Below are positions 40,800-48,720 of a stretch of DNA of 64,000 bases, piece after piece. A program made the position numbers and the translations under genes. This DNA is from Rhodovibrio sodomensis (GTDB lineage: Bacteria; Pseudomonadota; Alphaproteobacteria; Kiloniellales; Rhodovibrionaceae). The first letter of the stretch is position 1, and every line of letters begins with the position of its first letter. The notes below the pieces were generated by a model, which worked only from the letters and a program-made list of their open reading frames with translations, was not told where the DNA came from and did not search any database. Location of the stretch: assembly GCF_016583645.1 (NCBI RefSeq), contig NZ_NRRL01000003.1, positions 1-64,000 of the forward strand. Reading direction: 5' to 3'.

Positions 40800-43706
40800 C
40801 TAGTCGGCCTCGGCGAACATCCGCTTGTGCTCGCGACAGCCCAGCAGGAAGGTGACGATCTCGCTGACCCAGCTGAGCGTGAACTCCGGCGTGACCTTCT
40901 CGGGCGCATCGGGCGGATCCAGGCTCGCGCCGCCGTCGAAGCCGAGGCGGAAGATGTCCTCGCCCGCGCTTTCACCGAGATCGGCGGCAAACTCGGAGAT
41001 GGAGACGAGCTGAGCCGGGTCGATCGGTTGCGCGCCGCGCGCCGAGAGGGGTGCGTTGAGCTCCTCCTCCAGGTTCGTCTGGTTGAACAGGATGATTTTG
41101 GAGGAGCCGACAAGCTGGGCGATCTCGGCGGGGTCATTGGTGACCAGGATCTCGCCCGGGTCGCTTGGCAAGTGGGTGTAGCGTGCCCGTTCCTCGATCT
41201 CCACGGCCGCCGCGGCGAAGAGATCACCCAGGTCGCCCTTGTTGCCGAAGGGATCGCGGGACAGGGCCTGGATGTCCCTGGGCGTGGCGATGATGACGTG
41301 CCGTGGATCGTAGGCCTGCTGCATCGTTGCGCCGGCGGTGCCGCCGGTGGCGCCGCCGGCCTTGCGCTGCCGGATCTCGTTGTGGCGCTTCAAGGCGGCA
41401 TCGCTGTCGCGCCGGGGCATGGGCGGGCAGGGCGCGGGGCCGGTGAAATTCATCAGGTTGAAGACGCGCGAGGCCAGATCCTTGTCGAGGAAGAACTTCG
41501 GTGTGTCGGCCATGATCGGCCGGTTCATGAAGTTCTGAACGAGCACGACGTGCTTGTTGGGCGGCAGGCTCATCAGGTCGGCGGACTTCAGGAACTCCGT
41601 GCTTTCGAAGCTCTCCGAGCTGGTGGTCTTCTTGGTCTCGAACATCTCGCCCAGGATGCCCTTCATGTCGAACGGCTTCTTTTTACCGCCGTCGTTGAAG
41701 CCCTGTTTCATGAAGGTCATCTTGCCTGCCGCCTTCGAGATCGCCTCGGCCGTGCTCTCGTTGTTCTGACTGAGGATGATCTTGATCGCGGTCGTCGACT
41801 TTAGGGTCTCAACCTCCTCCTTGCTGTACTTCTGCATGAACTGGCCGTAGTCCTGGCCGATCAGGATGTAGGAGATCTTTTTGGACCGGCCGACCGCGGG
41901 ACCGTTCATGACGGTGTTCTCGAGCTTCGGGAGCTGCGGACACTCGTCGAGCATGAAGCAGAAGTCGTACGGGCCGAGCTGGTTTCCCTGGTCGTCGATC
42001 GTGCTCGGGCCGTTGGCCACTAGGTAGCTGTTGGCGGCGTCGACGAAGATGCCGGTGATCACCGACAGGGCCTTCGCGTCCTCGAGGTTTACGCAGATGT
42101 AGATCGAGACGGGCTCGAACTCCTCGGGCGCGTAGCGCGGCTTGTACTCGTCGCCCCGGGCGCAGGCGTCCTCGACCTTCTTCTGCTCCCGGGCCTCGGC
42201 ATCTGGGATCGGGCGGCCGCGCAGCTCGGAGAACGGCAGGTCCGAGGACATGGTCCGCTGGCGCACGGCCTCGTTCCGGAACGGGTTGAGGGCCTCGTCC
42301 AGCGTGGTGATGATCGAGCCGCGGGTCTTGTCTGGCGATTGCGCGAGGGAGGTGATCTCGAGGATCGCCCGGTTCATCGGACGGATGCCGCGCGTCTGGT
42401 CGAGATACTGGTCGATCGCCTTGGCGTCCTGCACGATCTTCATGAACATGTCGCGCTGGGGATCGTCGGAATCCCCATCACCCAGGTCGGACTGGCTGTA
42501 CCCGAGCCAGTCGACCAGCATGGGGAATGATGCCTCCATGTGGTGCCAGTTCTCGGGGATCGGGTCCCAGTCGATGTCGAGCTCGGGATCGTTTGCGAGC
42601 TCGACCTTGGCGCAGATGTAGTGGATGAAGCCGATCAGGGCGGCGCGCGCCTTGCGCGTCCAGAAGACGTCGCCGCCCTTCGGGTCCGGCGCCAGCACGT
42701 TGACGAGACGGTCGATGTACATGTCGCGCCGTGGGCCGAAGGTCGGCATCGACTTGGGCGACAGCGGGTTCCAGGACGGGTAGAACAGCGGCACCGTCTT
42801 GGCCTCGCCGGTTCCCGGATGCCGCACGATCTCGCCGCTGGCATTTCGCTCGAGAACGTCGGGGGAGATGTACTTCTCCTCCTCGGAGCTGATGTACTTT
42901 CCCTCGGGGGCGTCTGTGGCAGCCCAGGCCAACTGGTAGACCGGACCAATCTTCGCCCGGTAGTTCGACGTCATCAGGTGGAGCTCGGGCTTCTGGTCGT
43001 GGACCAGCAGGCAGGTTTTGTCCATGGTCACGATGGACGGCACGACGAAGCCCACCGACTTACCGGTGCCGGGCGGCGCCAGAATCAGCACGGACAGCGT
43101 TTCGCCCATCTTGAGCAAGCGGTCCTTCCACTTGCCCACGACGAACAGGCGCGGCGCCGGCCCCTTCTCCTTCTTCGCGAACAGCCGATCCAGGACACCG
43201 CGAAAGCCCTTGCGCGCTTTTTTGGCGGCGAGGCCGATCTTGTTGTCCTTCTGCATCGCCTCAATGTCCTTGTCCCGCGCGTAGCGGGTGTCGCCGAAGA
43301 TGTTCGGCGTCTTGCGATGCGGATTGACCTGCTGGATCGTGAACCAGGTGAAGAGGGGCAGGAGGAAGTAGATCACCCAGCTCATCGGCAGGGTGTTCTG
43401 GCCCTGGATGACGGAGGCGATCCAGGCGATGTAGTAGGCGTTGACGAACTCCTTGGGCGAGAAGCGTCCGCCTGTGAAGATGCCGTAGAGATCCCGGAAG
43501 TAGGCCTTGGCGTACTCAAGACGCTCATCGAAGGGGAAGCGGCTGCCCTCGATCGCCATGAGCATGTCGGCGGGCCAGAGAAGTGGCATCAGAACGAAGA
43601 CAAGCACCACGGCGATCAGGATCGCCCTGTCGTTCCATTTCTTCCACTTCTTGTGCTCGGTGTAGGCGCCGCTGTCCTTCAGGCTTTCGTCGAACTTGAT
43701 CTTCAC
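40800..43706 (-). CDS. virD4: VirD4/TraG-type coupling protein
   Basis: Inner-membrane ATPase (968 aa) that brings the relaxase-DNA complex to the channel. N-terminal membrane segments lie at about 29-50 (ILIAVVLVFVLMPLLWPADML) and 107-126 (PMSWVIYFLLPLFTWFTIQQ). Walker A is ILAPPGTGKSVGF (about 208-220), followed by VVPSIVTMDKTCLLVHDQKPEL; Walker B is FCFMLDECPQLPKLE; and the sensor-like IGQDYGQFMQKY follows. It is larger than typical VirD4 (about 650) because of a central insertion and a long C-terminus. The GTG start overlaps the virB11 stop. Last gene of the T4SS operon. Confidence 0.93.
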   Translation of the reverse strand: MKIKFDESLKDSGAYTEHKKWKKWNDRAILIAVVLVFVLMPLLWPADMLMAIEGSRFPFDERLEYAKAYFRDLYGIFTGGRFSPKEFVNAYYIAWIASVIQGQNTLPMSWVIYFLLPLFTWFTIQQVNPHRKTPNIFGDTRYARDKDIEAMQKDNKIGLAAKKARKGFRGVLDRLFAKKEKGPAPRLFVVGKWKDRLLKMGETLSVLILAPPGTGKSVGFVVPSIVTMDKTCLLVHDQKPELHLMTSNYRAKIGPVYQLAWAATDAPEGKYISSEEEKYISPDVLERNASGEIVRHPGTGEAKTVPLFYPSWNPLSPKSMPTFGPRRDMYIDRLVNVLAPDPKGGDVFWTRKARAALIGFIHYICAKVELANDPELDIDWDPIPENWHHMEASFPMLVDWLGYSQSDLGDGDSDDPQRDMFMKIVQDAKAIDQYLDQTRGIRPMNRAILEITSLAQSPDKTRGSIITTLDEALNPFRNEAVRQRTMSSDLPFSELRGRPIPDAEAREQKKVEDACARGDEYKPRYAPEEFEPVSIYICVNLEDAKALSVITGIFVDAANSYLVANGPSTIDDQGNQLGPYDFCFMLDECPQLPKLENTVMNGPAVGRSKKISYILIGQDYGQFMQKYSKEEVETLKSTTAIKIILSQNNESTAEAISKAAGKMTFMKQGFNDGGKKKPFDMKGILGEMFETKKTTSSESFESTEFLKSADLMSLPPNKHVVLVQNFMNRPIMADTPKFFLDKDLASRVFNLMNFTGPAPCPPMPRRDSDAALKRHNEIRQRKAGGATGGTAGATMQQAYDPRHVIIATPRDIQALSRDPFGNKGDLGDLFAAAAVEIEERARYTHLPSDPGEILVTNDPAEIAQLVGSSKIILFNQTNLEEELNAPLSARGAQPIDPAQLVSISEFAADLGESAGEDIFRLGFDGGASLDPPDAPEKVTPEFTLSWVSEIVTFLLGCREHKRMFAEAD

Positions 43707-44755
43707 TGCCCGGCGTCCTCCTGCTCGGATCCGGCCTCCTGAGCGACGCGCTGCTGGTAGGCGAGAGCCGGAAAAGTGATGTCGACGACCTGACGGCGCT
43801 TTTCCGGCCCGTGGCGGTCGAGCTGGATGATGCAGCCGATCTGCTGGCGCAGGGTCTCGAGGGTGGAGGTCGGCTCAAGGGTCGAGCCGGCCGCCGCCAT
43901 GTTGTTGACGAAAGCCCGCAGTGCCTCGTCCGGCGTCGACGCGTGGACGGTCGAGAGGACGGGGTGTCCCTTGCCGGAGACTGAGTAGATCGAGGCCGCG
44001 TTCTTCACCGAGACCTCGCCGCAGATCACGTAGTCGGGCGTGAGGCGCACGATCGCGTCGAGACAGGCGTTGTAGTCGAAGCTGGTGGTGCCTGCGTTGC
44101 GCGCGACCTTGAAGTGAACGCGATTCGGTTGCGGGACGGTGAGCTCGCGGGCGTCCTCGACCGTAATGATCCGGCTATCGTCCTCGATCATCCGGATCAC
44201 CTGATTGAGGAAGGTCGTCTTGCCGGTCGACGTCGCGCCGCTCACAAGGATCGACATGCCCCGGTCGATCGCGCGCTTGATCTTCTCGACATGCTCCATC
44301 GATGCCGGGATCGCGTCGAACAGGCGCTGCAGACCCGGTAGGTCGACGCCGCGGGGCACGAAGGTGTCCATCGAGATCGACGTGTCGGCGATCAGGGACC
44401 GGATGGCGAGGGCCAGTCCCTGTCGATCCTGGAGCTCGTAGCTGACCGAGCTGCCGACCACGGCCTGGAAACGGAAGGGCAGGCCTGGCAGCTCGCAGGA
44501 GACCACTGGCATGGTGTGCGGATCGAACCGGGCGCGGTTGATGTTGGCGAGCACGCGGCAGACCCGTTTGGCGACATAGTCGTAGGTCAGCTCCGGGGCG
44601 TCCAGCCGGACCCACGGCGACCGCCGTTTCTTGACCCAGATCTCCTCCGGGCGGTTCATGACGACCTCTTCGACATCGTCATGCGCGTAGTACGCAGCGA
44701 GGGGCTCCAGAACCTTGAGTGCTAGGCTGTTCCCGCCGTCGGTGGCTTGCAGCAT
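43703..44755 (-). CDS. virB11: VirB11/TrbB-type T4SS ATPase
   Basis: Hexameric cytoplasmic ATPase of 350 aa that energises DNA transfer and pilus assembly. The N-terminal domain has MNRPEEIWVKKR and LPFRFQAVVGSSVSYELQDRQGLALAIR. Walker A is SGATSTGKTTF (about 172-182). The Asp/Walker B region is LTPDYVICGEVSVKNA, followed by the His box PVLSTVHASTPDEALRAF. The Asp box is TVEDARELTVPQPNRVHF. It lies three bases after virB10 and overlaps virD4. Confidence 0.93.
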   Translation of the reverse strand: MLQATDGGNSLALKVLEPLAAYYAHDDVEEVVMNRPEEIWVKKRRSPWVRLDAPELTYDYVAKRVCRVLANINRARFDPHTMPVVSCELPGLPFRFQAVVGSSVSYELQDRQGLALAIRSLIADTSISMDTFVPRGVDLPGLQRLFDAIPASMEHVEKIKRAIDRGMSILVSGATSTGKTTFLNQVIRMIEDDSRIITVEDARELTVPQPNRVHFKVARNAGTTSFDYNACLDAIVRLTPDYVICGEVSVKNAASIYSVSGKGHPVLSTVHASTPDEALRAFVNNMAAAGSTLEPTSTLETLRQQIGCIIQLDRHGPEKRRQVVDITFPALAYQQRVAQEAGSEQEDAGQ

Positions 44756-44758
44756 GGC

Positions 44759-46390
44759 TTAGCGTGTCATCAGCTGCTCAGCGGCCGGTGGGCCGCGGTA
44801 AACATCGCCGGCACCGACCTGGCCGCCACCGGATCCGGACTGGCCGCCGCGCCGGGAGCCGCCCTGATCACCCTCCTCGACCAGGCGATAGCGCTTGCCG
44901 TTGATCTCGATGTAGCGGCCCGGCTCCTCGTAGGGGTGGGCGCCACGGAAGGCCCTGGGGTCATTGGCGGGCGTCACCACACGGCGTTCCTCGTCGCGCT
45001 TGATCTCGTACTCGACATCGTCGAGCCGCACGACCTCACGCGGCGACTTGAAGTAGACGTCCTCCGACAGAAGGATGTCGATCCGCGTACCGCGCGGGAT
45101 CGAGAGCACCTGCTTGGTGTTCGTGAAGTCCTTGATGAACTCGCCGGCGGTCCGCTCGGCATCGTTCTGGAACTGCTCGACCGCCTTGCTCTCGTTGGTC
45201 TCGGTCGTGGTGCGCTCCCCGGTTTCGCCGTTCGTCGTCGTCTCGTCGTCGTCCGCCAGGAACCAGGTCGTGGCCGCCTTGAGGGCGCTGAAGGCGAGCG
45301 GGTAGACGAAGCGGTCCATGACCCGGCGGTCGAGGTGTCCCGGAATGCCGTGACGGCCGCTCTCGTCCGCGCTGCTAGACTGGATCTTGGCCGACACCCC
45401 GTTGGGCGTGATGAAGCGGGTCCAGGTGACGGTCGCGCGCCGGTCGTTGAAGTCGCCGCACGTGCCGATGAAGCGCGTACCACGCGGGATCAGGATGTTG
45501 GCGCTGTCCGGTGAGTAGACATCCGTCTCGACCTGAGCGGTGACCCGGTCGCAGGCGATGTTGGAGAAGGGGCGCTCGATCACCGCCTTGATGATCCTGT
45601 CGGAGGTCAGGATGCGGGAGCGGTCGACGGGAAGCGTGCTCGTCGTCCAAGGGAAGTCGTCCTTGGGGTAGCGGGGATCGGAGTCGACCGTTGCGCGGTC
45701 GGCGCGGGCATAGGCCCGGCCGAATCCCGAACCGTTGCGCGCCGCATGTGCGGTCGCGAGCTGGTGAACCGGGAATGCCGGCTGTTGCGCGACCGGGGGC
45801 TGCTGCGGGGCCGGACGGGGCTCGGGTTGCGGTGCGGGCGCTGGCTTGGGCTCCGGCTCGGGCTCCGGCTTCGGGGCGGGCTCTGGCCGCGGCTCGACGT
45901 CGATCACGATCGGGATTTTGAGGCGCGGGGTTTTGCGCGCGTCCGACAGGATCACAAGCGCGGTCTCGAGGTCGGACCCGCGGTTGTCGCGGTAGCCGAG
46001 ATAGAACCGGCAGGACTGGCCGGGCTCGAGAACGGTGCCGTTGGCGCAGTTGTCGGCGCGGTAGACCATGTCATTCGTGCTGGAGAGGGTCTCGACACTC
46101 ACCAGCGTGACCGTCTCGTCGCCGATGTTGCTGACGCGCGTCCGGGCCGATCCCTGGCCGCCCTCGAAGATCTTGATGGTCAGGGTCTCGGGCGCGGCCT
46201 CGAGCTCGCCGCCCTCGGTCGGCGGCGTGCGGATCGCCTCGAGCAGCGCGCGCGTGGCGTCCTCGTGGGCCTCCGGGTCGGTGGTGACCGTCGCCGCGGG
46301 GTCCTTCTGTGGAACTGAGGGCTGGTCGTCGCAGCCGGCGAGGATCAGTACCGATGCCGTGACGGCCGCCAACAGGGCGCGCTTGCGCAT
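44759..46390 (-). CDS. virB10: VirB10/TrbI-family protein with lipoprotein signal and ASH-like domain
   Basis: A 543-aa core-complex protein. Unlike classic VirB10, which starts with a cytoplasmic tail and one membrane helix, it begins with a lipoprotein signal (MRKRALLAAVTASVLILAGC, Cys20). Residues about 68-166 form an immunoglobulin-like domain of the ASH/choice-of-anchor type (TIKIFEGGQGSARTRVSNIGDETVTLVSVE...CANGTVLEPGQSCRFYLGY...TALVILSD). A Pro/Glu/Lys-rich spacer spans about 168-205. The C-terminal VirB10 barrel domain follows (FSNIACDRVTAQVETDVYSPDSANILIPRGTRFIG; QVLSIPRGTRIDILLSEDVYF). AGGAGG lies four bases before the ATG. It lies between virB9 and virB11. Confidence 0.88.
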   Translation of the reverse strand: MRKRALLAAVTASVLILAGCDDQPSVPQKDPAATVTTDPEAHEDATRALLEAIRTPPTEGGELEAAPETLTIKIFEGGQGSARTRVSNIGDETVTLVSVETLSSTNDMVYRADNCANGTVLEPGQSCRFYLGYRDNRGSDLETALVILSDARKTPRLKIPIVIDVEPRPEPAPKPEPEPEPKPAPAPQPEPRPAPQQPPVAQQPAFPVHQLATAHAARNGSGFGRAYARADRATVDSDPRYPKDDFPWTTSTLPVDRSRILTSDRIIKAVIERPFSNIACDRVTAQVETDVYSPDSANILIPRGTRFIGTCGDFNDRRATVTWTRFITPNGVSAKIQSSSADESGRHGIPGHLDRRVMDRFVYPLAFSALKAATTWFLADDDETTTNGETGERTTTETNESKAVEQFQNDAERTAGEFIKDFTNTKQVLSIPRGTRIDILLSEDVYFKSPREVVRLDDVEYEIKRDEERRVVTPANDPRAFRGAHPYEEPGRYIEINGKRYRLVEEGDQGGSRRGGQSGSGGGQVGAGDVYRGPPAAEQLMTR

Positions 46391-46422
46391 ATCGCCTCCT
46401 TAATGCCGGGGGCAAAACCCGG

Positions 46423-47679
46423 TCAGTTGCCCTCAGCTTGCTCGACGGCATCCCTCACCGACTGCTCGTCCTGCATCTGCGGAGGCTTCTGGCGGTCGCG
46501 GTCCTGGACGCGCAGGACGCAGACGATGCGCCGACCGGATCGCAGGACGAAGTCGCCGAGCGCCTCGACGACCAGGACTTCGTTCTGATCGCCGATGATC
46601 CGTGTGTTTACGAGGGTCTCGACCCCGTCGACGACGCGGTAGACAACCGGCAGGTCGATGGTGGCGGCTTTGTCGCCGTAATGCAGGAAGGTGAAGCGTC
46701 CGTTGGTGTAGACGAGCTCTGGGGCGATCGCTCGGTCGCCGTCACTGACCTCGAACATCTTGTGCACGAACCGCATCTCGTGCTTCGGGATGTAGAACTT
46801 GCTGCCCGCGATATCGGCGCCGAGCGGGGACGCCGGTTTGGTGCCCTCGGGTGCCGGGGACGTGTCGGGCGCGGCGATCTCGCCCTGACCCTCGGCTGAG
46901 CCCTTCGGCGGACCGGGCAGGCGGGGCGCACCATCGGTCGGGGTGTTCTGTCCGCCGTCCATCGCGCGCGGAAGCGCGCCGTTCAGGCCGCCCTGAGACC
47001 GGAACCAGCCATGCCGGGGCGACGCCGGCGCGGCGTCGATGAAGACCGAGACGTCGGTCAGTTGCTTGGTCGCCGTGGACTCGGCGCGCAGGTACAGGTT
47101 GTAGGCGTTGCCGCTGCCGCCGATGATGGTGGCCGAGGTGTCCACGCCGGAGGCGGCGGCACGCAATGCGATCGTGTTCTCCCGGACGATCATCGCCTCG
47201 AAGTAGTAGTTCTCGCCCAGGATGACGTCGGCTACCGTCTCCCACTCCGGAAGGGTCACCATGGTGACCATCGACTCCCTGAGGCGCACCGGCATAACCA
47301 GCTCGGGCGACCAGCGGAAGCGCACGACGCCCGGGGCGACCTGACCGTTGGACATGTTGTCGATCGGGTTGGCCCAGGCGTCCTGAGTGAGCCCGAGCGG
47401 CACGGTCAGGCTGCGGTCGATCGGCTTGTAGTCACCTTCGGACTGACGCCGGGCGCGTTCGACCTGCTGTGGGCTCACGTAGGGCTGTTGCTGAGGGGCC
47501 ATGCCTTGCCGCCCCTGACCGGATGTCTGCTGGGATCCGGTCTGATAGATCGGGTCGTAGTAGGGCTGGCTCTGGTATGCGTTGCCACCGGGGCCGGCGT
47601 TGGGCGGCGCGACAGTCTGGGCGAGGGCGGTGGAGGCGAGCAGAGCGAGGACCGCGCCGCCAGCGAGGGACTTCAGCAT
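46423..47679 (-). CDS. virB9: VirB9/CagX-type outer-membrane complex protein
   Basis: A 418-aa periplasmic protein. A signal peptide (LAGGAVLALLASTALAQ) and Gln/Pro-rich linker are followed by the N-terminal VirB9 domain (VVRFRWSPELVMPVRLRESMVTMVTLPEWETVADVILGENYYF, then NAYNLYLRAESTATKQLTDVSVFID). A second linker precedes the C-terminal lobe (FYIPKHEMRFVHKMFEVSDGDRAIAPELVYTNGRFTFLHYG...VYRVVDGVETLVNTRIIGDQNEVLVVEALGDFVLRSGRRIVCVLR). The ATG overlaps the virB8 end region. Longer than usual VirB9 because of the two linkers. Confidence 0.9.
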   Translation of the reverse strand: MLKSLAGGAVLALLASTALAQTVAPPNAGPGGNAYQSQPYYDPIYQTGSQQTSGQGRQGMAPQQQPYVSPQQVERARRQSEGDYKPIDRSLTVPLGLTQDAWANPIDNMSNGQVAPGVVRFRWSPELVMPVRLRESMVTMVTLPEWETVADVILGENYYFEAMIVRENTIALRAAASGVDTSATIIGGSGNAYNLYLRAESTATKQLTDVSVFIDAAPASPRHGWFRSQGGLNGALPRAMDGGQNTPTDGAPRLPGPPKGSAEGQGEIAAPDTSPAPEGTKPASPLGADIAGSKFYIPKHEMRFVHKMFEVSDGDRAIAPELVYTNGRFTFLHYGDKAATIDLPVVYRVVDGVETLVNTRIIGDQNEVLVVEALGDFVLRSGRRIVCVLRVQDRDRQKPPQMQDEQSVRDAVEQAEGN

Positions 47680-47680
47680 C

Positions 47681-48376
47681 TTACTTGTCCTCGACTCGGT
47701 TGTAGCTCGTGACGATGAAGCCCACCGGATTGGCGAGGGCCTGCTGGGGCGTCACGTTCTGACGTGGGGCGAAGGTGATGGAGAGCGTTGCCGTGTAGGA
47801 CTGCTGCTGCAGCACGTCTCGGTCTGGCCCGTAGACGGTGGCCGTGAAGTCGACCTGGTACAGCTGATACGGGGTCAGCGCGGTCACCGAGTCGATCTCG
47901 ATGGCACGAGCGATGTCGCGCCGGCGGGCCTCGGTGATGATGTCACGCATGGACTGAGCGAAGCGGCGCCAGGCATTCGGCGCGGTCGCCTGCGACAGGA
48001 AGCTGTTCGGGCCCCACAGCTTCTCCAACGCGTCCTGCGCGTCCTCGTACGTCCGCGGGATGGTCTCGCGCTGGGTGACATACTTGCGGACCAGGGATTC
48101 CGTCAGGTACTGGAAGCCCTCGACTTCCTTGCTGACCGGACGCACGGTCGCCACGACGTCTGAGCCGCGCTGGAACTCGACGATAAATGGCCGGACTTCC
48201 TTGAGCGGCGTGATCGCGAAGAGGGCGGCCGACAGCGCGAAGTTGGCGAGCAGACTGGCGGTCAGCAGGAGCGCCATGAGGCGGGTCACCCACAGCATGT
48301 TGCGCTGGGGCAGGTTCGGCATCTCGTAGTTCGCCAGATCGTTGCCCTTGATGCCGGGCGACTTGCTTCGACTCAT
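47681..48376 (-). CDS. virB8: VirB8-type inner-membrane assembly protein
   Basis: A 231-aa bitopic protein from ATG 48376; the longer frame (48436) overlaps the lipoprotein gene and is unlikely. A short cytoplasmic tail is followed by one membrane helix (about 33-60, VTRLMALLLTASLLANFALSAALFAI) and a periplasmic NTF2-like domain (VRPFIVEFQRGSDVVATVRPVSKEV, LTESLVRKYVTQRETIPRTYEDA, YQVDFTATVYG...YTATLSITFAPRQNVTPQQALANPVGFIVTSYN). The closing NPVGFIVTSYN is a VirB8 hallmark. It overlaps the preceding lipoprotein gene. Confidence 0.92.
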   Translation of the reverse strand: MSRSKSPGIKGNDLANYEMPNLPQRNMLWVTRLMALLLTASLLANFALSAALFAITPLKEVRPFIVEFQRGSDVVATVRPVSKEVEGFQYLTESLVRKYVTQRETIPRTYEDAQDALEKLWGPNSFLSQATAPNAWRRFAQSMRDIITEARRRDIARAIEIDSVTALTPYQLYQVDFTATVYGPDRDVLQQQSYTATLSITFAPRQNVTPQQALANPVGFIVTSYNRVEDK

Positions 48377-48378
48377 GA

Positions 48379-48576
48379 TCAGCCCACCGCCCGGCCCGAG
48401 AAGCCGGCCGGGATCTTCATCTCGATCTCGTTGCACGCACAGGGGCTGGTCTTGAGCTCATGAGGCTCAGACCCGGGCCCCACCGGCATCGGTTCCTTGC
48501 TCGTGCTGCACCCGGCCGAGAAGGCGGTGACGGACAGAGCGACGAGGCTCGTCACTAGGAAGCGCTTGGTGGGCAT
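48379..48576 (-). CDS. virB7: Small VirB7-like lipoprotein
   Basis: A 65-aa protein with a lipoprotein signal (LVALSVTAFSAGC, acylated Cys23) and a short mature part containing two more Cys (CAC) and Pro residues. VirB7 proteins are small lipoproteins that pin VirB9/VirB10 to the outer membrane, and this gene lies directly before virB8-9-10. GGAG lies six bases before the ATG. The assignment rests on size, lipobox and location. Confidence 0.7.
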   Translation of the reverse strand: MPTKRFLVTSLVALSVTAFSAGCSTSKEPMPVGPGSEPHELKTSPCACNEIEMKIPAGFSGRAVG

Positions 48577-48720
48577 GGTCAGCTCCGGCGATCACGAACA
48601 AGGGGGCGGCCAGCCCAGGGGCAGTCCGCTACAATCGAAAATAATGCTCGCCGACCGAAGAAAAAGGGCAGGGACCGTCGAAAACTCGGGCCACGACGGT
48701 CCAAGGGACGTCGAGTACGG
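48577..48720 (-). promoter_or_regulatory. Gap inside the T4SS operon with TACGGT element
   Basis: A 144-bp gap before the virB7-virD4 block. TACGGT at 48716-48721 touches the stop of the upstream gene. A relatively AT-rich stretch (GCATTATTTTCGATTGTAG on the minus strand, about 48630-48648) could hold a promoter, so the distal T4SS genes may have their own transcript. Confidence 0.35.
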
